Numbered from the stretch's first letter, positions 27,409-37,668 are shown. The stretch: 64,000 nucleotides of DNA from Mucilaginibacter lacusdianchii (GCF_009770985.1 NZ_WSRW01000001.1:186001-250000), one strand, 5' to 3'. Translations and numbers: made by a program. The notes: a model not told the origin generated them from the letters alone.

Positions 27409-28680
27409 TTACTGCACTGCTACTGCCCCTTTTTGATAATAAGCCTTAATACCTTTACGCAGGTAGCCACCATCGTCATCGGCAGTTTCGTTAGCACCGG
27501 TTATGCCATCTTTGCGGGTATCCATAAAGCTGGTACAATCGGCATGGCCTTTGCCAAACAAAAAGGCAATTACACCCGCTTGGCCGTATTGTTTAATTTT
27601 TTCCTGGCTGCCATTGTCCAACACTTGCTGTAAAAAGTATTCGGCTTTATTATCTTGGTAATGTCCAAGGGTATTGTTACAGGTTTTAGTTTGATGATTG
27701 CCTATAGGAATTTGCCACAATATAATTTTTTGCCCGGTGGTACGGTTAAGCGTTGCCAAAAAGCGTTGAAAACGGTCGTAATCGCTTAGGTTACCGTTGG
27801 CGGCTGTGGGTTGAGTTGACCATTCGGCGTTGGCTTTACCACGCACCAATTTATCGTACCAAGCATCACGGTCAGAAAACTCAGAAAAAATCAGGTCGAA
27901 CTTGGCATTCAGCGATTTGTAATAAGTAACCGTTTCGGAAGCAATTTGCTCGGGGTTGTGCTTGTCTTTAATCACATCATACCCGGTGGCCCATTGCGAA
28001 GCATGCCAGCCCAACAGCACATTGGGTGCATACTTGTTGCGCATGTTAACAATGGTTTGAAACAGCCCTTTGGCATCATTACTAAAGCCCTGTGCCTCGG
28101 AGTTACCACTATCGCTTACTTTAACAGCTGTTTTTGTGGCGTCCTTTTTAAACATTTCCATGTAGCCCATTAAATCGGGCTCGTAATGGATAATAACCGG
28201 TTTGTTATATTTTTTGCATAGCTGAAGCACCAGTTTAAAGTCGTTAAAATAGGCATTCATCACCTCGGCATCATGCAGGTTGGTAAAGCCGGGATCTTCA
28301 AACCTGTTTTTAGCAGGCACAATATTGTAATAAGTAAATACCGGAATTTTACCCATAGAACCTACCTTGTTCAGGTAATTGGTTACGAATGAACCATAAG
28401 GCAAATTCCAAGTAGTCCAGCCACTGCTAAAAATGTCACCGGCCAAATATTGGTATTGATAGTCGGACTCTTTAATGAAATTATTGGCATAAGTAATATC
28501 ACCTTCGGTACCAAAGGCAACATGTTTAGGTAATACCGATGGCATTTGCTGGGCAACCGTTTGCAGCACGGCTGTTGAGGGAGCCAGATCAGTATTATCT
28601 GTTGAAGGTGTTGTAGATTCGTCTTTTTTACAACTGGCAAAAAAGGCAACAAGTAGCAGCAATACAGCAGCTTTTTTCAT
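27409..28680 (-). CDS. Lipoprotein with a probable TIM-barrel glycoside-hydrolase-like domain
   Basis: A 423-residue lipoprotein with signal MKKAAVLLLLVAFFASC and lipidation at C17, followed by a Lys/Asp/Thr-rich linker. The body from about residue 50 looks like a TIM barrel with several motifs typical of glycoside hydrolases: KPVIIHYEPDLMGYM with a possible catalytic glutamate, LLGWHASQWATGYD, and FDLIFSEFSDRDAWYD with a second possible acid. I cannot place it in a numbered GH family. It may act on plant or microbial glycans at the cell surface. It stands alone between the inverted-repeat element and the DUF294 gene, with no SusC/SusD pair nearby. Confidence 0.65.
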   Translation of the reverse strand: MKKAAVLLLLVAFFASCKKDESTTPSTDNTDLAPSTAVLQTVAQQMPSVLPKHVAFGTEGDITYANNFIKESDYQYQYLAGDIFSSGWTTWNLPYGSFVTNYLNKVGSMGKIPVFTYYNIVPAKNRFEDPGFTNLHDAEVMNAYFNDFKLVLQLCKKYNKPVIIHYEPDLMGYMEMFKKDATKTAVKVSDSGNSEAQGFSNDAKGLFQTIVNMRNKYAPNVLLGWHASQWATGYDVIKDKHNPEQIASETVTYYKSLNAKFDLIFSEFSDRDAWYDKLVRGKANAEWSTQPTAANGNLSDYDRFQRFLATLNRTTGQKIILWQIPIGNHQTKTCNNTLGHYQDNKAEYFLQQVLDNGSQEKIKQYGQAGVIAFLFGKGHADCTSFMDTRKDGITGANETADDDGGYLRKGIKAYYQKGAVAVQ

Positions 28681-28821
28681 GCAAGCAATAGTTTATTAAA
28701 TATTAGGGCTAGCCAATATATTAAACTATTACGTGATTTATCTAAAATAAGTTAACCTATTGTAATAAATTTAAACTGTTATACGATAATTTAACAAATA
28801 TCATTTAAGGTATAATGAAGC

Positions 28822-30729
28822 TTATCCCAACACGTTATTAGTGAATTCTATACGTATACGGGCCTGAAAATTACCGATGATTTTAAAAATCTCTTTCAAC
28901 GTAACTCGCTCAATTTTAGAAAGACCTGAAATATCAATGTAGTTATCGGGCTGTGTTTTATCACGGATAATTTGCACGGCTTGCTTTTTCAAACGCATGC
29001 TCATCAAAAAGTAATACGATTGCGACAGTTCATGAAACTCTGTTTCGGAAAACACTTCCAGCTTACGTAAGGCTCGAAGACGCTCACCTGTATTTACTTC
29101 AAACACGCGGTGCTTAAGTGCATATACGCGCATTAGGTCTACAATAGGCGTCATAGCCTTTTTAATGTCGAACACCTCCCTCGTGCCTTTGGTAAACGTG
29201 CGGATGTTGTTGAAGAAAGTAAGTGGTGGCTCGTACTGTAAAGCATTTTTAGCCATGCTAAAAAACAATTTCCCCATCGGCTGCTTTAATTCTTCATCCA
29301 AAAAGGCTTTCAACTCGTCAAAGATGGCAGCGTCGCCATATACCAGGCGGCAATCAAAAAAGGTAGAGAAGTTGATGGCTGTTTCGGGTAAGGCATCAGC
29401 CATCCAGGCGGTATAATTGCGTTTCCAGTGTGAGAGCGAATGTGTCCACTTAGGGTTTTGCGCCATGTAGCCGCCGGTGCAGTATACAAAGCCAATGTGG
29501 TTTAACCGGTCTGACACCTGCTGGGCAAGTTCTAAAAAGTAAGCCCGCACTTCTTCACGGTGTTCATTGGCCTTGTCTTCATATACAATGGCGTTATCCT
29601 GATCAGTTTTGAAGGTTTGTTCTTTACGGCCTTCACTTCCTAGTACCATAAACACAAACTTGGCCGGTGGTTGCCCTACGCTGTCAATTACATTTTCAAT
29701 TACCTTTTGGGCGATGGTATCGGCAATGGTTGTAACTACTTGGTTAGCTATCTCGGCATTCACGCCACGTTCCAGCAATTGGTTGACAAATTGCGGAACT
29801 GATTCCCATTTGCGTTTCAATTCATCATCAGACACCGCCGACTTAACCGACTGGATAAATACCAGCGGTGATTGCGCCTGCTCGCTCAGTAACTTATTAC
29901 GACTTAGAAAACCAATATAATCATCCCCTTTTTTTACCAACAGATACCGCGTTTTGGTACTGAACATCATCAGCACCGCTTCGTACACATAGGCATCCAG
30001 GTCAATAGCTACAATAGGGTTAGCCATAACGGTTTGTACAGTATCGCGGGCATCGCGGCACTGGGTTATTACGTTATCGCGCAAGGTAATATCAGTTGCA
30101 TAACCAACAATGTTATTGGCATCATCCCTTACAAACAAACAGCTTACCTTATTGAGGGCCATTATACGAGCGGCTTCAAAAATGGGCGTATTGCCATTGC
30201 ATGATACAATGGGCCGGTATTCAATACTTTCTATTTTACGAGAGTATAGCTGATCGGCCGCCAGGTAGCTCTCTTCATATGGAGCCGGCTGTTTAAAGAA
30301 ATGCACAAACTCTTCGTTCTGCATCCGTTTGCCAAACTCGGCCGTAAAGTAGGTAAAGAAATCTTCGTACGCTTTGCACAACACTCTAAAGTCCCGGCGG
30401 TGCAAAAAATAAACCACCGTACCCTTTTTAGCTACCACTGTGCGTAATGACTGACGGCGATTTAACAACACCGATACCCCACCATAGCAAAACCCCGGAC
30501 CATGAAGTTCCAACAAACGCTTATTTTGCATGCTATCGTAAAAAAACGACTCGTATTCGCCTTTTACAATAATATCCACACCTTTAAGCTTGGTTAATTC
30601 CTGATGGTAGATGATTTTATCTTTCGAATATCTTACCTCCTGTAACTGCTGGGCCACACTTTCCAACACATCAAGAGGCAATAAGTTAAATGGAGTTACT
30701 TGCTGCAAATAGTTTACACGTTCGTTCAT
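28822..30729 (-). CDS. DUF294 nucleotidyltransferase-like protein with cNMP-binding and CBS domains
   Basis: A 635-residue cytoplasmic signalling-type protein. A cyclic-nucleotide-binding-like domain is at about residues 15-135, a CBS pair at about 160-275, and the DUF294 putative nucleotidyltransferase domain at about 320-450 with VLGSEGRKEQTFKTDQDNA, where the GSEGR and DxD-like residues match an active nucleotidyltransferase core. A DUF294 C-terminal helical domain ends the protein. This domain order is the same as GlnD-like DUF294 proteins of other phyla, which also sit beside an exonuclease gene. Here the exonuclease gene ends 5 bases upstream on the same strand. The nucleotide target is unknown. 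Confidence 0.9.
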   Translation of the reverse strand: MNERVNYLQQVTPFNLLPLDVLESVAQQLQEVRYSKDKIIYHQELTKLKGVDIIVKGEYESFFYDSMQNKRLLELHGPGFCYGGVSVLLNRRQSLRTVVAKKGTVVYFLHRRDFRVLCKAYEDFFTYFTAEFGKRMQNEEFVHFFKQPAPYEESYLAADQLYSRKIESIEYRPIVSCNGNTPIFEAARIMALNKVSCLFVRDDANNIVGYATDITLRDNVITQCRDARDTVQTVMANPIVAIDLDAYVYEAVLMMFSTKTRYLLVKKGDDYIGFLSRNKLLSEQAQSPLVFIQSVKSAVSDDELKRKWESVPQFVNQLLERGVNAEIANQVVTTIADTIAQKVIENVIDSVGQPPAKFVFMVLGSEGRKEQTFKTDQDNAIVYEDKANEHREEVRAYFLELAQQVSDRLNHIGFVYCTGGYMAQNPKWTHSLSHWKRNYTAWMADALPETAINFSTFFDCRLVYGDAAIFDELKAFLDEELKQPMGKLFFSMAKNALQYEPPLTFFNNIRTFTKGTREVFDIKKAMTPIVDLMRVYALKHRVFEVNTGERLRALRKLEVFSETEFHELSQSYYFLMSMRLKKQAVQIIRDKTQPDNYIDISGLSKIERVTLKEIFKIIGNFQARIRIEFTNNVLG

Positions 30730-30734
30730 GCCTG

Positions 30735-31427
30735 CTAAGTCAATAAAAAAACTAGTATCAGAATTAAAAACGGAATAGTAAACCCAAGTATTTTGAGTGC
30801 CGATGAATTCTTTTCTTTTATACCAACCTTCTGCTGCTCGTCAATACTTTTTTGGTTGATTTCCTGACGTTTCAACAGTTCAAAAAAACATTCGGCGGTA
30901 GCCTGCGCATCAGCGGCAGCATTGTGCTGATTTTGAAGCGGCTTGTAAAACAAATAATTATACAAATCGCCCAGCAGCATACTTTTGGGCATAGGGTTCC
31001 ATACCAAACGTGTGGTAGCGGTCATGGTGCAAAACAAGGGCAAACCCGGCAGTGGACTTTGAATGCCAGCCCGGTAAAAATCGGCGTTGAGCACATGGTA
31101 ATCCAGCTGTACAAAATGGCCTACTACTAATGGCTTGTATTGGTTTAAGTCAGCTGCCAGCAAGGTCATTATTTTTTGCCGTTGCTCGCCTTTAATGGCT
31201 AAAAAACCGGGGTTAATGCCATGTATTTCCATGGCTTTGGGGGTGATAAAAAAATCATCGTTACGGATGTAGTGGTCTTCCCGCTTTACTTCCGTACCTT
31301 CTTTTGTATAAATAATCCAGCTTACCTGTACTGCCGATGGCCAGTTGCCTTCGGCTGAATATGGCAGTGTCCAGTTTACGGGCAACCCCGAGGTTTCCGT
31401 ATCTACAAACAACAAGTAATCGTTCAC
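30735..31427 (-). CDS. DEDDh 3'-5' exonuclease with C-terminal membrane anchor
   Basis: A 230-residue exonuclease of the DnaQ/DEDDh superfamily. ExoI is visible as FVDTETSGLP (residues 7-16), ExoII near VVGHFVQLDYHVLNADF, and the C-terminal ExoIII with HNAAADAQATAECF, the histidine and aspartate of DEDDh. Residues about 213-230 form one hydrophobic helix (LGFTIPFLILILVFLLT), which would tether the enzyme to the cytoplasmic membrane and is unusual for proofreading exonucleases. It lies directly upstream of the DUF294 gene, and the pair is conserved in other bacteria, often near acetate or sodium symporters. The substrate is not known. Confidence 0.88.
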   Translation of the reverse strand: MNDYLLFVDTETSGLPVNWTLPYSAEGNWPSAVQVSWIIYTKEGTEVKREDHYIRNDDFFITPKAMEIHGINPGFLAIKGEQRQKIMTLLAADLNQYKPLVVGHFVQLDYHVLNADFYRAGIQSPLPGLPLFCTMTATTRLVWNPMPKSMLLGDLYNYLFYKPLQNQHNAAADAQATAECFFELLKRQEINQKSIDEQQKVGIKEKNSSALKILGFTIPFLILILVFLLT

Positions 31428-31602
31428 GCTAAAATAGATTTAATACAGCAGCCGGGCGGATATAAACTATTATACTCAGTTTTGAGAAGCTATAATTGGT
31501 TAGTGTAGCTCCGTTTGGCATTGCAAAGTACTAATTATATGCAAATTTCGGGCCGATGCAGATTTAATGTTTGGCAATATCATAAATCTATAACCGTTTG
31601 CA

Positions 31603-32289
31603 TTAAGCTGCTGCCAAAAGATATTTTTCCTGCAAAGTTTTACAATGCTGTATAGCGTGTTGCTGCATTTTGTTGACCGAATACAGTGTTACCATCAGCA
31701 GCAATATTACGATACCATATACATACCCGGCTCCAGTTGGTGTCAGAAACTGATATAAGCGAAACTGGATAAAGCCATAATTATATACCTGAACCAACAC
31801 TAAACTGATTATTAAAAAGGCATTTCCGGTTTTAAAGGTGAGCATGTGGCGGTAAGCCTTGTAACGGCTATAATTAACCAAACCATTTAAAACCAAAACA
31901 ATCAATAAAGCTACCCCTGTATAGTTATATAACATTTCGGCATGTGTTGTACTACTGCAAATTAGTGCCAATACATATACAAAAGCCGCTATGGCCGGCA
32001 GCAGCCGCCAATTAAAGCATGAAATAAATGTATTTTTAAACAGTTGCAAATACCGCTGTTGCAATGTACTGCGCATGGCATCCTCAAAAACACTAAACCC
32101 CATTACACCAAATTCGGCATGTGTAAGCTGTATGGCTTCGCGTAACTTCAAATTGGGTTGAGTGTTCATGTACTCTTCTACCCGGCAGGCCACATGATCA
32201 ATAATTTCCAGTTGCAGATCTAGCTCAGTAAAGCCCCGTTTTGAAATAAAGGTCCGAATTTGTTGGATGTCGGATGCGGATAACGTCAT
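31603..32289 (-). CDS. Membrane protein with N-terminal helical HAAS-like domain (second of pair)
   Basis: A 228-residue protein. The N-terminal 90 residues are helical and acidic, with LDLQLEIIDHVACRVEEYM and HAEFGVMGFSVFED. They resemble the short helical prefix (HAAS/permease-prefix type) found in proteins that work with PadR regulators. The C-terminal half has four membrane helices. It overlaps the gene upstream by 4 bases (ATGA) and shares that gene's layout, so the two probably arose by duplication. It ends a PadR-led operon. No enzymatic motif is visible, and a role in sensing or membrane stress is a guess from context. Confidence 0.75.
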   Translation of the reverse strand: MTLSASDIQQIRTFISKRGFTELDLQLEIIDHVACRVEEYMNTQPNLKLREAIQLTHAEFGVMGFSVFEDAMRSTLQQRYLQLFKNTFISCFNWRLLPAIAAFVYVLALICSSTTHAEMLYNYTGVALLIVLVLNGLVNYSRYKAYRHMLTFKTGNAFLIISLVLVQVYNYGFIQFRLYQFLTPTGAGYVYGIVILLLMVTLYSVNKMQQHAIQHCKTLQEKYLLAAA

Positions 32290-32951
32290 GCTGTATAGAG
32301 TATTTTTAAATCTTCTTTGAACACCTTGACGATACTCAGGCCGAGCACGATGTATAATACGGCAATAACGGTAAGCACCGAAATGTGCATTTGATTAAAA
32401 AACTTATATTGATCATCATTCATCATTACCGATGGCAAAAACACAAGACAGTTAAATATACTCATGCCTATGGTACACAAGCTTTGGGCTATCCCCTGCT
32501 TAACAGACGGTTTATGCTTTTTACTGAAAGGGTTAAATGGCGCTACTTTTACCCACAAACCAACGGGCGCCATAGCCATAATATAAATAATTATAAAAAG
32601 CGGTTTGCGCGTTACGTGGCTGGCCATATAGTAAACTACTGCAGCCGAAAGTAATGTAAAAACAATAAGCGGCGCCTTGAAATACTCTTTAAAGTATTGC
32701 CACTGCTTGGCCCTTATATGCGAACTAACTTCGGTTTGCCGCAGCTTTTCCAGCTCCTTTAACTTTTCCCAGCCACCAAATTCGTTTGAAATGATATCTT
32801 GAGCAACTTCATGCGGTTCACGCGTACCTTCGGGCTCATGTTCAATGCTGGTGATGATATGATCATATATTTCCTCAAAGGTTTCGCGGTATTTGGTATT
32901 ATGCCAAAGTACCTCACGGATACTGTCCTGCTGTGCGGGCGTAATGTTCAT
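32286..32951 (-). CDS. Membrane protein with N-terminal helical HAAS-like domain (first of pair)
   Basis: A 221-residue protein with an N-terminal helical domain at about residues 1-90 (REVLWHNTKYRETFEEIYDHI and a later FGGWEKLKELEK), followed by four predicted membrane helices and a short basic tail. The EIYDHI pattern parallels EIIDHV in the next gene. It overlaps PadR by 4 bases and its sibling by 4 bases, so the three genes are translated as one tightly coupled operon. PadR with HAAS-type membrane partners is a known gene arrangement. What this pair does is not known to me. Confidence 0.75.
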   Translation of the reverse strand: MNITPAQQDSIREVLWHNTKYRETFEEIYDHIITSIEHEPEGTREPHEVAQDIISNEFGGWEKLKELEKLRQTEVSSHIRAKQWQYFKEYFKAPLIVFTLLSAAVVYYMASHVTRKPLFIIIYIMAMAPVGLWVKVAPFNPFSKKHKPSVKQGIAQSLCTIGMSIFNCLVFLPSVMMNDDQYKFFNQMHISVLTVIAVLYIVLGLSIVKVFKEDLKILYTA

Positions 32952-33286
32952 GATGTATGAGGTTTAAGGTTTAACAGCAGTTGCAAATGCTCAATAAATG
33001 CTTGCGCTTCTTGCAGCTTATTAGTTACTTCCTGGCTACCTTGTTGAGTAAGGCGGTAGTACTTACGTACACGGTTATCTACTACATCGGTAAATGTTTC
33101 CAGCAACCCATCGGCCTCCAATTTGTGTAGAGCTGGGTACAATGCACCTTCTGTGAGCTTCAATTCGCCCACGGTAAGCTCTTTTACCTTTTGGGTAATT
33201 TCGTAACCATACATCTTTTCATTATCCTCTAGTAATTTGAGGATGATGGTTTGCAAAGTGCCTTTTAATAAAGGGTTAGTACTCAT
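32948..33286 (-). CDS. PadR family transcriptional regulator
   Basis: A 112-residue winged-helix regulator of the small PadR type (subfamily without a long C-terminal domain). Visible signatures are LKGTLQTIILKLLEDNEKMYGYEI, LTEGALYPALHKLEADGLLE and VRKYYRLTQQG, covering the recognition helix and wing. PadR proteins usually repress their own operon and respond to small ligands or stress. An upstream imperfect palindrome at 33311-33333 lies next to the -7 box at 33292-33299, which suggests autoregulation. The two downstream membrane proteins overlap in a chain, so they are the likely regulated genes. Confidence 0.93.
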   Translation of the reverse strand: MSTNPLLKGTLQTIILKLLEDNEKMYGYEITQKVKELTVGELKLTEGALYPALHKLEADGLLETFTDVVDNRVRKYYRLTQQGSQEVTNKLQEAQAFIEHLQLLLNLKPHTS

Positions 33287-33291
33287 GAAGA

Positions 33292-33299
33292 CAAATATA
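33292..33299 (-). promoter_or_regulatory. Candidate -7 box of the PadR operon (TATATTTG)
   Basis: The minus strand reads TATATTTG, an exact match to TAnnTTTG, immediately before the PadR ATG. The transcript leader would be very short or absent. A good -33 TTTG is not obvious. Confidence 0.45.
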
Positions 33300-33310
33300 T
33301 AACAAAACTA

Positions 33311-33333
33311 TATACCTAAAATACTTATGTATA
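33311..33333. promoter_or_regulatory. Candidate PadR operator, imperfect palindrome
   Basis: TATACCTAA (33311-33319) and TTATGTATA (33325-33333) are inverted repeats with one mismatch and a 5-base spacer. The site lies just upstream of the -7 box, over the expected -20 to -35 region. Similar AT-rich palindromes bind PadR proteins. This is inference from position and symmetry. Confidence 0.35.
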
Positions 33334-33424
33334 CTTTTTTGGTTAAAAATGCCTTCCTGATCTCAATTGAGCATGTACGAAAAAAGAGTAAGACCGATTT
33401 GTAATTTAAGTTTTACAGCTAAGT

Positions 33425-34168
33425 CTACTGACGAATTTCTTGCACTTGTACCTGCATCTGCCTTTGAACGCTCACCGTATCACCAGCCACCTTTATCTTA
33501 TCACCTTTGTTATATCGTTTAAAGTTTCTTTCCAACCGAATGTTGCTGATGTTTGCCCGGTAGGTTTTACCATCGTTGCCTTTTACAATGGCGATATAAC
33601 CATGTTCTTGCGGCTCTGTGTTCACCACCTCGCCTACAACTTCAATGCGCTTACCTGTGGTGTTAAGCTCACAATTTGTTGCCGGAACTTTTATCCATTC
33701 GCCATTCTGATCGGTCTGTTCGCGTTGCGTTTGCGCGTTGTATTTTATGGAGCGCTGCCAAAGGTCATCCTTGTTGATTTTAAACAGCACTTTCATGGTG
33801 TCTTTAGTGCCTTCCTGCGAGTAAGTCCAGATAGCAGAGATATCCTGCCCTTTAATACTCCCTTCTAAAGCGCCCTTCCTGGCATCTTTTTCAAATATGC
33901 GGTTAGACATATCGCCCGAAACATGTCCATCACTAATTTGGAGTGTAATATCAAGTGTGTCTTTACCTTGCGAACCACTTGCCAGTTGGTAGCAATAATT
34001 ACCATTGGCAGGCGTGTAACTTTCAGCAACGGCATGTGTGCTGTCTTGCCCATTCAGGGCAGATGATGTTTTACTTTCCGGGCTTTGGCATGCTGCCAAA
34101 CCAGATACCAGAAAAGCAGATACAGTTAAAATGTTATTATAAAAGCGACTTCTAAACATACTTATCAT
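33425..34168 (-). CDS. Lipoprotein of unknown function
   Basis: A 247-residue protein with a lipoprotein signal (lipobox LAAC, lipidation near C27). Residues about 50-160 form a beta-rich domain with YCYQLASGSQGKDTLDITLQ and GSIKGQDISAIWTYSQEG. Residues about 170-247 (KRIEVVGEVVNTEP to VSVQRQ) look like a small beta barrel of OB-fold type, ending in Gln-rich strands. I do not recognise the family. It lies between the PadR operon and gyrB, transcribed alone. A near-match CATTTTTG box lies upstream on the minus strand. Confidence 0.75.
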   Translation of the reverse strand: MISMFRSRFYNNILTVSAFLVSGLAACQSPESKTSSALNGQDSTHAVAESYTPANGNYCYQLASGSQGKDTLDITLQISDGHVSGDMSNRIFEKDARKGALEGSIKGQDISAIWTYSQEGTKDTMKVLFKINKDDLWQRSIKYNAQTQREQTDQNGEWIKVPATNCELNTTGKRIEVVGEVVNTEPQEHGYIAIVKGNDGKTYRANISNIRLERNFKRYNKGDKIKVAGDTVSVQRQMQVQVQEIRQ

Positions 34169-34234
34169 AACGGTTCATCACCAAAAATGTTGAATTGCAA
34201 GTAAAGTTACGACTGTTTGAAGCACCAGAATAAC

Positions 34235-34261
34235 AAAAAAGCCCGGCAAATTGCCGGGCTT
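34235..34261 (-). terminator. Terminator of gyrB
   Basis: GCCCGGCA (34241-34248) and TGCCGGGC (34252-34259) form a stem that extends by flanking A-T pairs. On the minus strand it is followed by a run of T. It lies 23 bases after the gyrB stop. Confidence 0.9.
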
Positions 34262-34284
34262 CACTAATTACAATATTTGATCAA

Positions 34285-36261
<1,977 letters not shown>

Positions 36262-36265
36262 CTAA

Positions 36266-36308
36266 CAAATATACGAAAATTACAGCAGATTGACGCTACT
36301 GTGGATAA
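36266..36308 (-). promoter_or_regulatory. gyrB upstream region: -7 box and a DnaA-box match
   Basis: On the minus strand TATATTTG (plus 36266-36273) lies about 22 bases before the gyrB ATG and fits the -7 consensus. Farther upstream, plus 36300-36308 is TGTGGATAA, whose complement TTATCCACA is an exact DnaA-box. One such match is expected by chance about every 130 kb of single-strand sequence or more often in AT-rich DNA, so the DnaA site is weakly supported. Confidence 0.45.
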
Positions 36309-36363
36309 CTATGCCTGCCATTACACTGTAATTAAAAACATTAGGATACTTGTAGTTAAGTTT

Positions 36364-36371
36364 TATATTTG
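36364..36371 (+). promoter_or_regulatory. Candidate -7 box of the OmpH-like gene (TATATTTG)
   Basis: TATATTTG lies 23 bases before the ATG at 36395 and matches TAnnTTTG exactly. The divergent gyrB box at 36266 lies on the other strand, so the 151-base gap holds two promoters. Confidence 0.5.
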
Positions 36372-36394
36372 TGAAATTTTTTTAAGTTAGCATA

Positions 36395-37006
36395 ATGAAA
36401 ACCCCTGTTTCGATTTTTACGAAAATTACTTTAAGCTTATTAGTAGCAGGTACCTTAGCAGCCTGTAATTCTAACAAAACCGAAGATAAGAAAGAAACTA
36501 CCGCGCCTGCTGCCAGCACCGCTGCACCTGTTGACGATAAAGCCGAGATCGTTTTCGTAAATCAGGATACTCTTTTATCACAATATCAGTATGTAAAAGA
36601 TATGACTGCCCGTTTGGAAACCAAAGGCCGTGCCGCACAAAATGATGTAGGTGCCCGCCAGCAAGCCATTCAGCGCGAGGTGGCCGAGTATCAGCGTAAT
36701 GCCAATACCATGAGTGCCGATCAGCGCGCCGCTACCGAGCAACGTTTACAACGCAAAAGCCAGGAGTTTCAGCAATACAGTCAAAACGCCGGTGCCCAGG
36801 TACAAAACGAACAAGGTAGCGAGCAGGTAAAGCTGTACGAAAAGATATCAGACTTTATGAAAGCCTATGCCAAAGAAAAAGGTTATAAAATGATTTTGAC
36901 CTACCAAAAAGGCAACGCTACTATGCTGTATGGCGACCCATCATTAGACGTTACTGGAGAGGTAGTGAAACGCTTGAATGACGCTTACACTAAAGATAAA
37001 AAATAA
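36395..37006 (+). CDS. OmpH/Skp-like lipoprotein chaperone
   Basis: A 203-residue lipoprotein with signal ITLSLLVAGTLAAC and lipidation near C24. A Thr/Ala/Pro-rich linker at about residues 30-48 leads into an OmpH/Skp-type domain: a short beta strand EIVFVNQDTLLSQYQYVKDM, a long charged coiled coil rich in Gln and Arg at about 70-140, and a closing KISDFMKAYAKEKGYKMILTYQKGN. Skp proteins are periplasmic chaperones for outer-membrane proteins. The lipid anchor makes this a membrane-tethered version, common in Bacteroidota. Divergent from gyrB, followed by a terminator. Confidence 0.85.
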   Translation: MKTPVSIFTKITLSLLVAGTLAACNSNKTEDKKETTAPAASTAAPVDDKAEIVFVNQDTLLSQYQYVKDMTARLETKGRAAQNDVGARQQAIQREVAEYQRNANTMSADQRAATEQRLQRKSQEFQQYSQNAGAQVQNEQGSEQVKLYEKISDFMKAYAKEKGYKMILTYQKGNATMLYGDPSLDVTGEVVKRLNDAYTKDKK

Positions 37007-37023
37007 CAAACTGTTAAACGGAC

Positions 37024-37055
37024 AAAAACCTCAACCCAACAGTTGAGGTTTTTTT
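37024..37055 (+). terminator. Terminator of the OmpH-like gene
   Basis: AAAAACCTCAAC (37024-37035) pairs perfectly with GTTGAGGTTTTT (37042-37053) around CCAACA, followed by T. It starts 17 bases after the stop codon and just before guanine deaminase. Confidence 0.93.
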
Positions 37056-37069
37056 ATGGAATTTGATTT

Positions 37070-37549
37070 ATGAAAAACACGCAACACGATGAATTTATGC
37101 GGATGGCCATTGCGCTGTCTGAACAAAATGTAGCTCAAGGCTTGGGCGGCCCTTTCGGTGCGGTGATTGTAAAAGACGGAGAGGTAATAGCGGGTAGCGG
37201 CAACAAAGTAGTCCCTAACAATGACCCTACCGCCCATGCCGAGGTATCGGCCATTCGTTTGGCTTGTCAAAAACTAAACACATTTAGTTTGGAAGGCTGT
37301 GTGATTTATACCAGTTGTGAGCCTTGCCCCATGTGCCTGGCCGCTATTTACTGGGCACGCATAGATAAAATATACTATGCCAATACCAAAGTAGATGCCG
37401 CCGCTATTGGCTTTGACGACCATTTTATTTACGAAGAACTGGACCGGCCTGTAGCAGAACGCAAACTACCGGTAGTACAGTTACTGCGCAATGAAGCGTT
37501 AGGCGCCTTTAAAGCATGGACCGATTCAACATCAAAAACTCATTATTAA
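37070..37549 (+). CDS. guaD: Guanine deaminase (cytidine deaminase fold)
   Basis: A 159-residue zinc-dependent deaminase. Zinc motifs are intact: HAEVSAIR (H55-A-E57 with the proton-shuttle glutamate) and SCEPCPMC (cysteines about 84 and 87). It resembles Bacillus subtilis GuaD along its whole length, including GGPFGAVIVKDG, NNDPTAHAEV, AAIYWARIDKIYYA and GFDDHFIYEELDRP, which tRNA adenosine deaminases lack. It converts guanine to xanthine and ammonia in purine salvage. No other purine gene lies nearby. It is flanked by terminators and is probably monocistronic. Confidence 0.88.
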   Translation: MKNTQHDEFMRMAIALSEQNVAQGLGGPFGAVIVKDGEVIAGSGNKVVPNNDPTAHAEVSAIRLACQKLNTFSLEGCVIYTSCEPCPMCLAAIYWARIDKIYYANTKVDAAAIGFDDHFIYEELDRPVAERKLPVVQLLRNEALGAFKAWTDSTSKTHY

Positions 37550-37601
37550 TTTAGATTTCAATGCCCCATCCGGGCACAATTATTGAACGAATAATTGCAA
37601 T

Positions 37602-37637
37602 AAAGCCGCTTTAAAAAATTGACTTAAAGCGGCTTTT
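37602..37637 (+). terminator. Terminator of guaD
   Basis: AAAGCCGCTTTAA (37602-37614) and TTAAAGCGGCTTT (37624-37636) form a perfect 13-bp stem with a 9-base loop, then T. Flanking TGCA segments may extend it. It lies 52 bases after the guaD stop. Confidence 0.85.
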
Positions 37638-37668
37638 GCATCAATTGTCTTTTTAATCAAATTAGAGT

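Noticed and set aside
27409..28680. Firm assignment to glycoside hydrolase family 26
   Set aside because: Some motifs look alike, but I cannot identify both catalytic acids at the right spacing, so only a general TIM-barrel hydrolase call is justified.
36300..36308. Replication origin near gyrB
   Set aside because: Only one exact DnaA box is present and no AT-rich unwinding region with box cluster or dnaA gene is seen.
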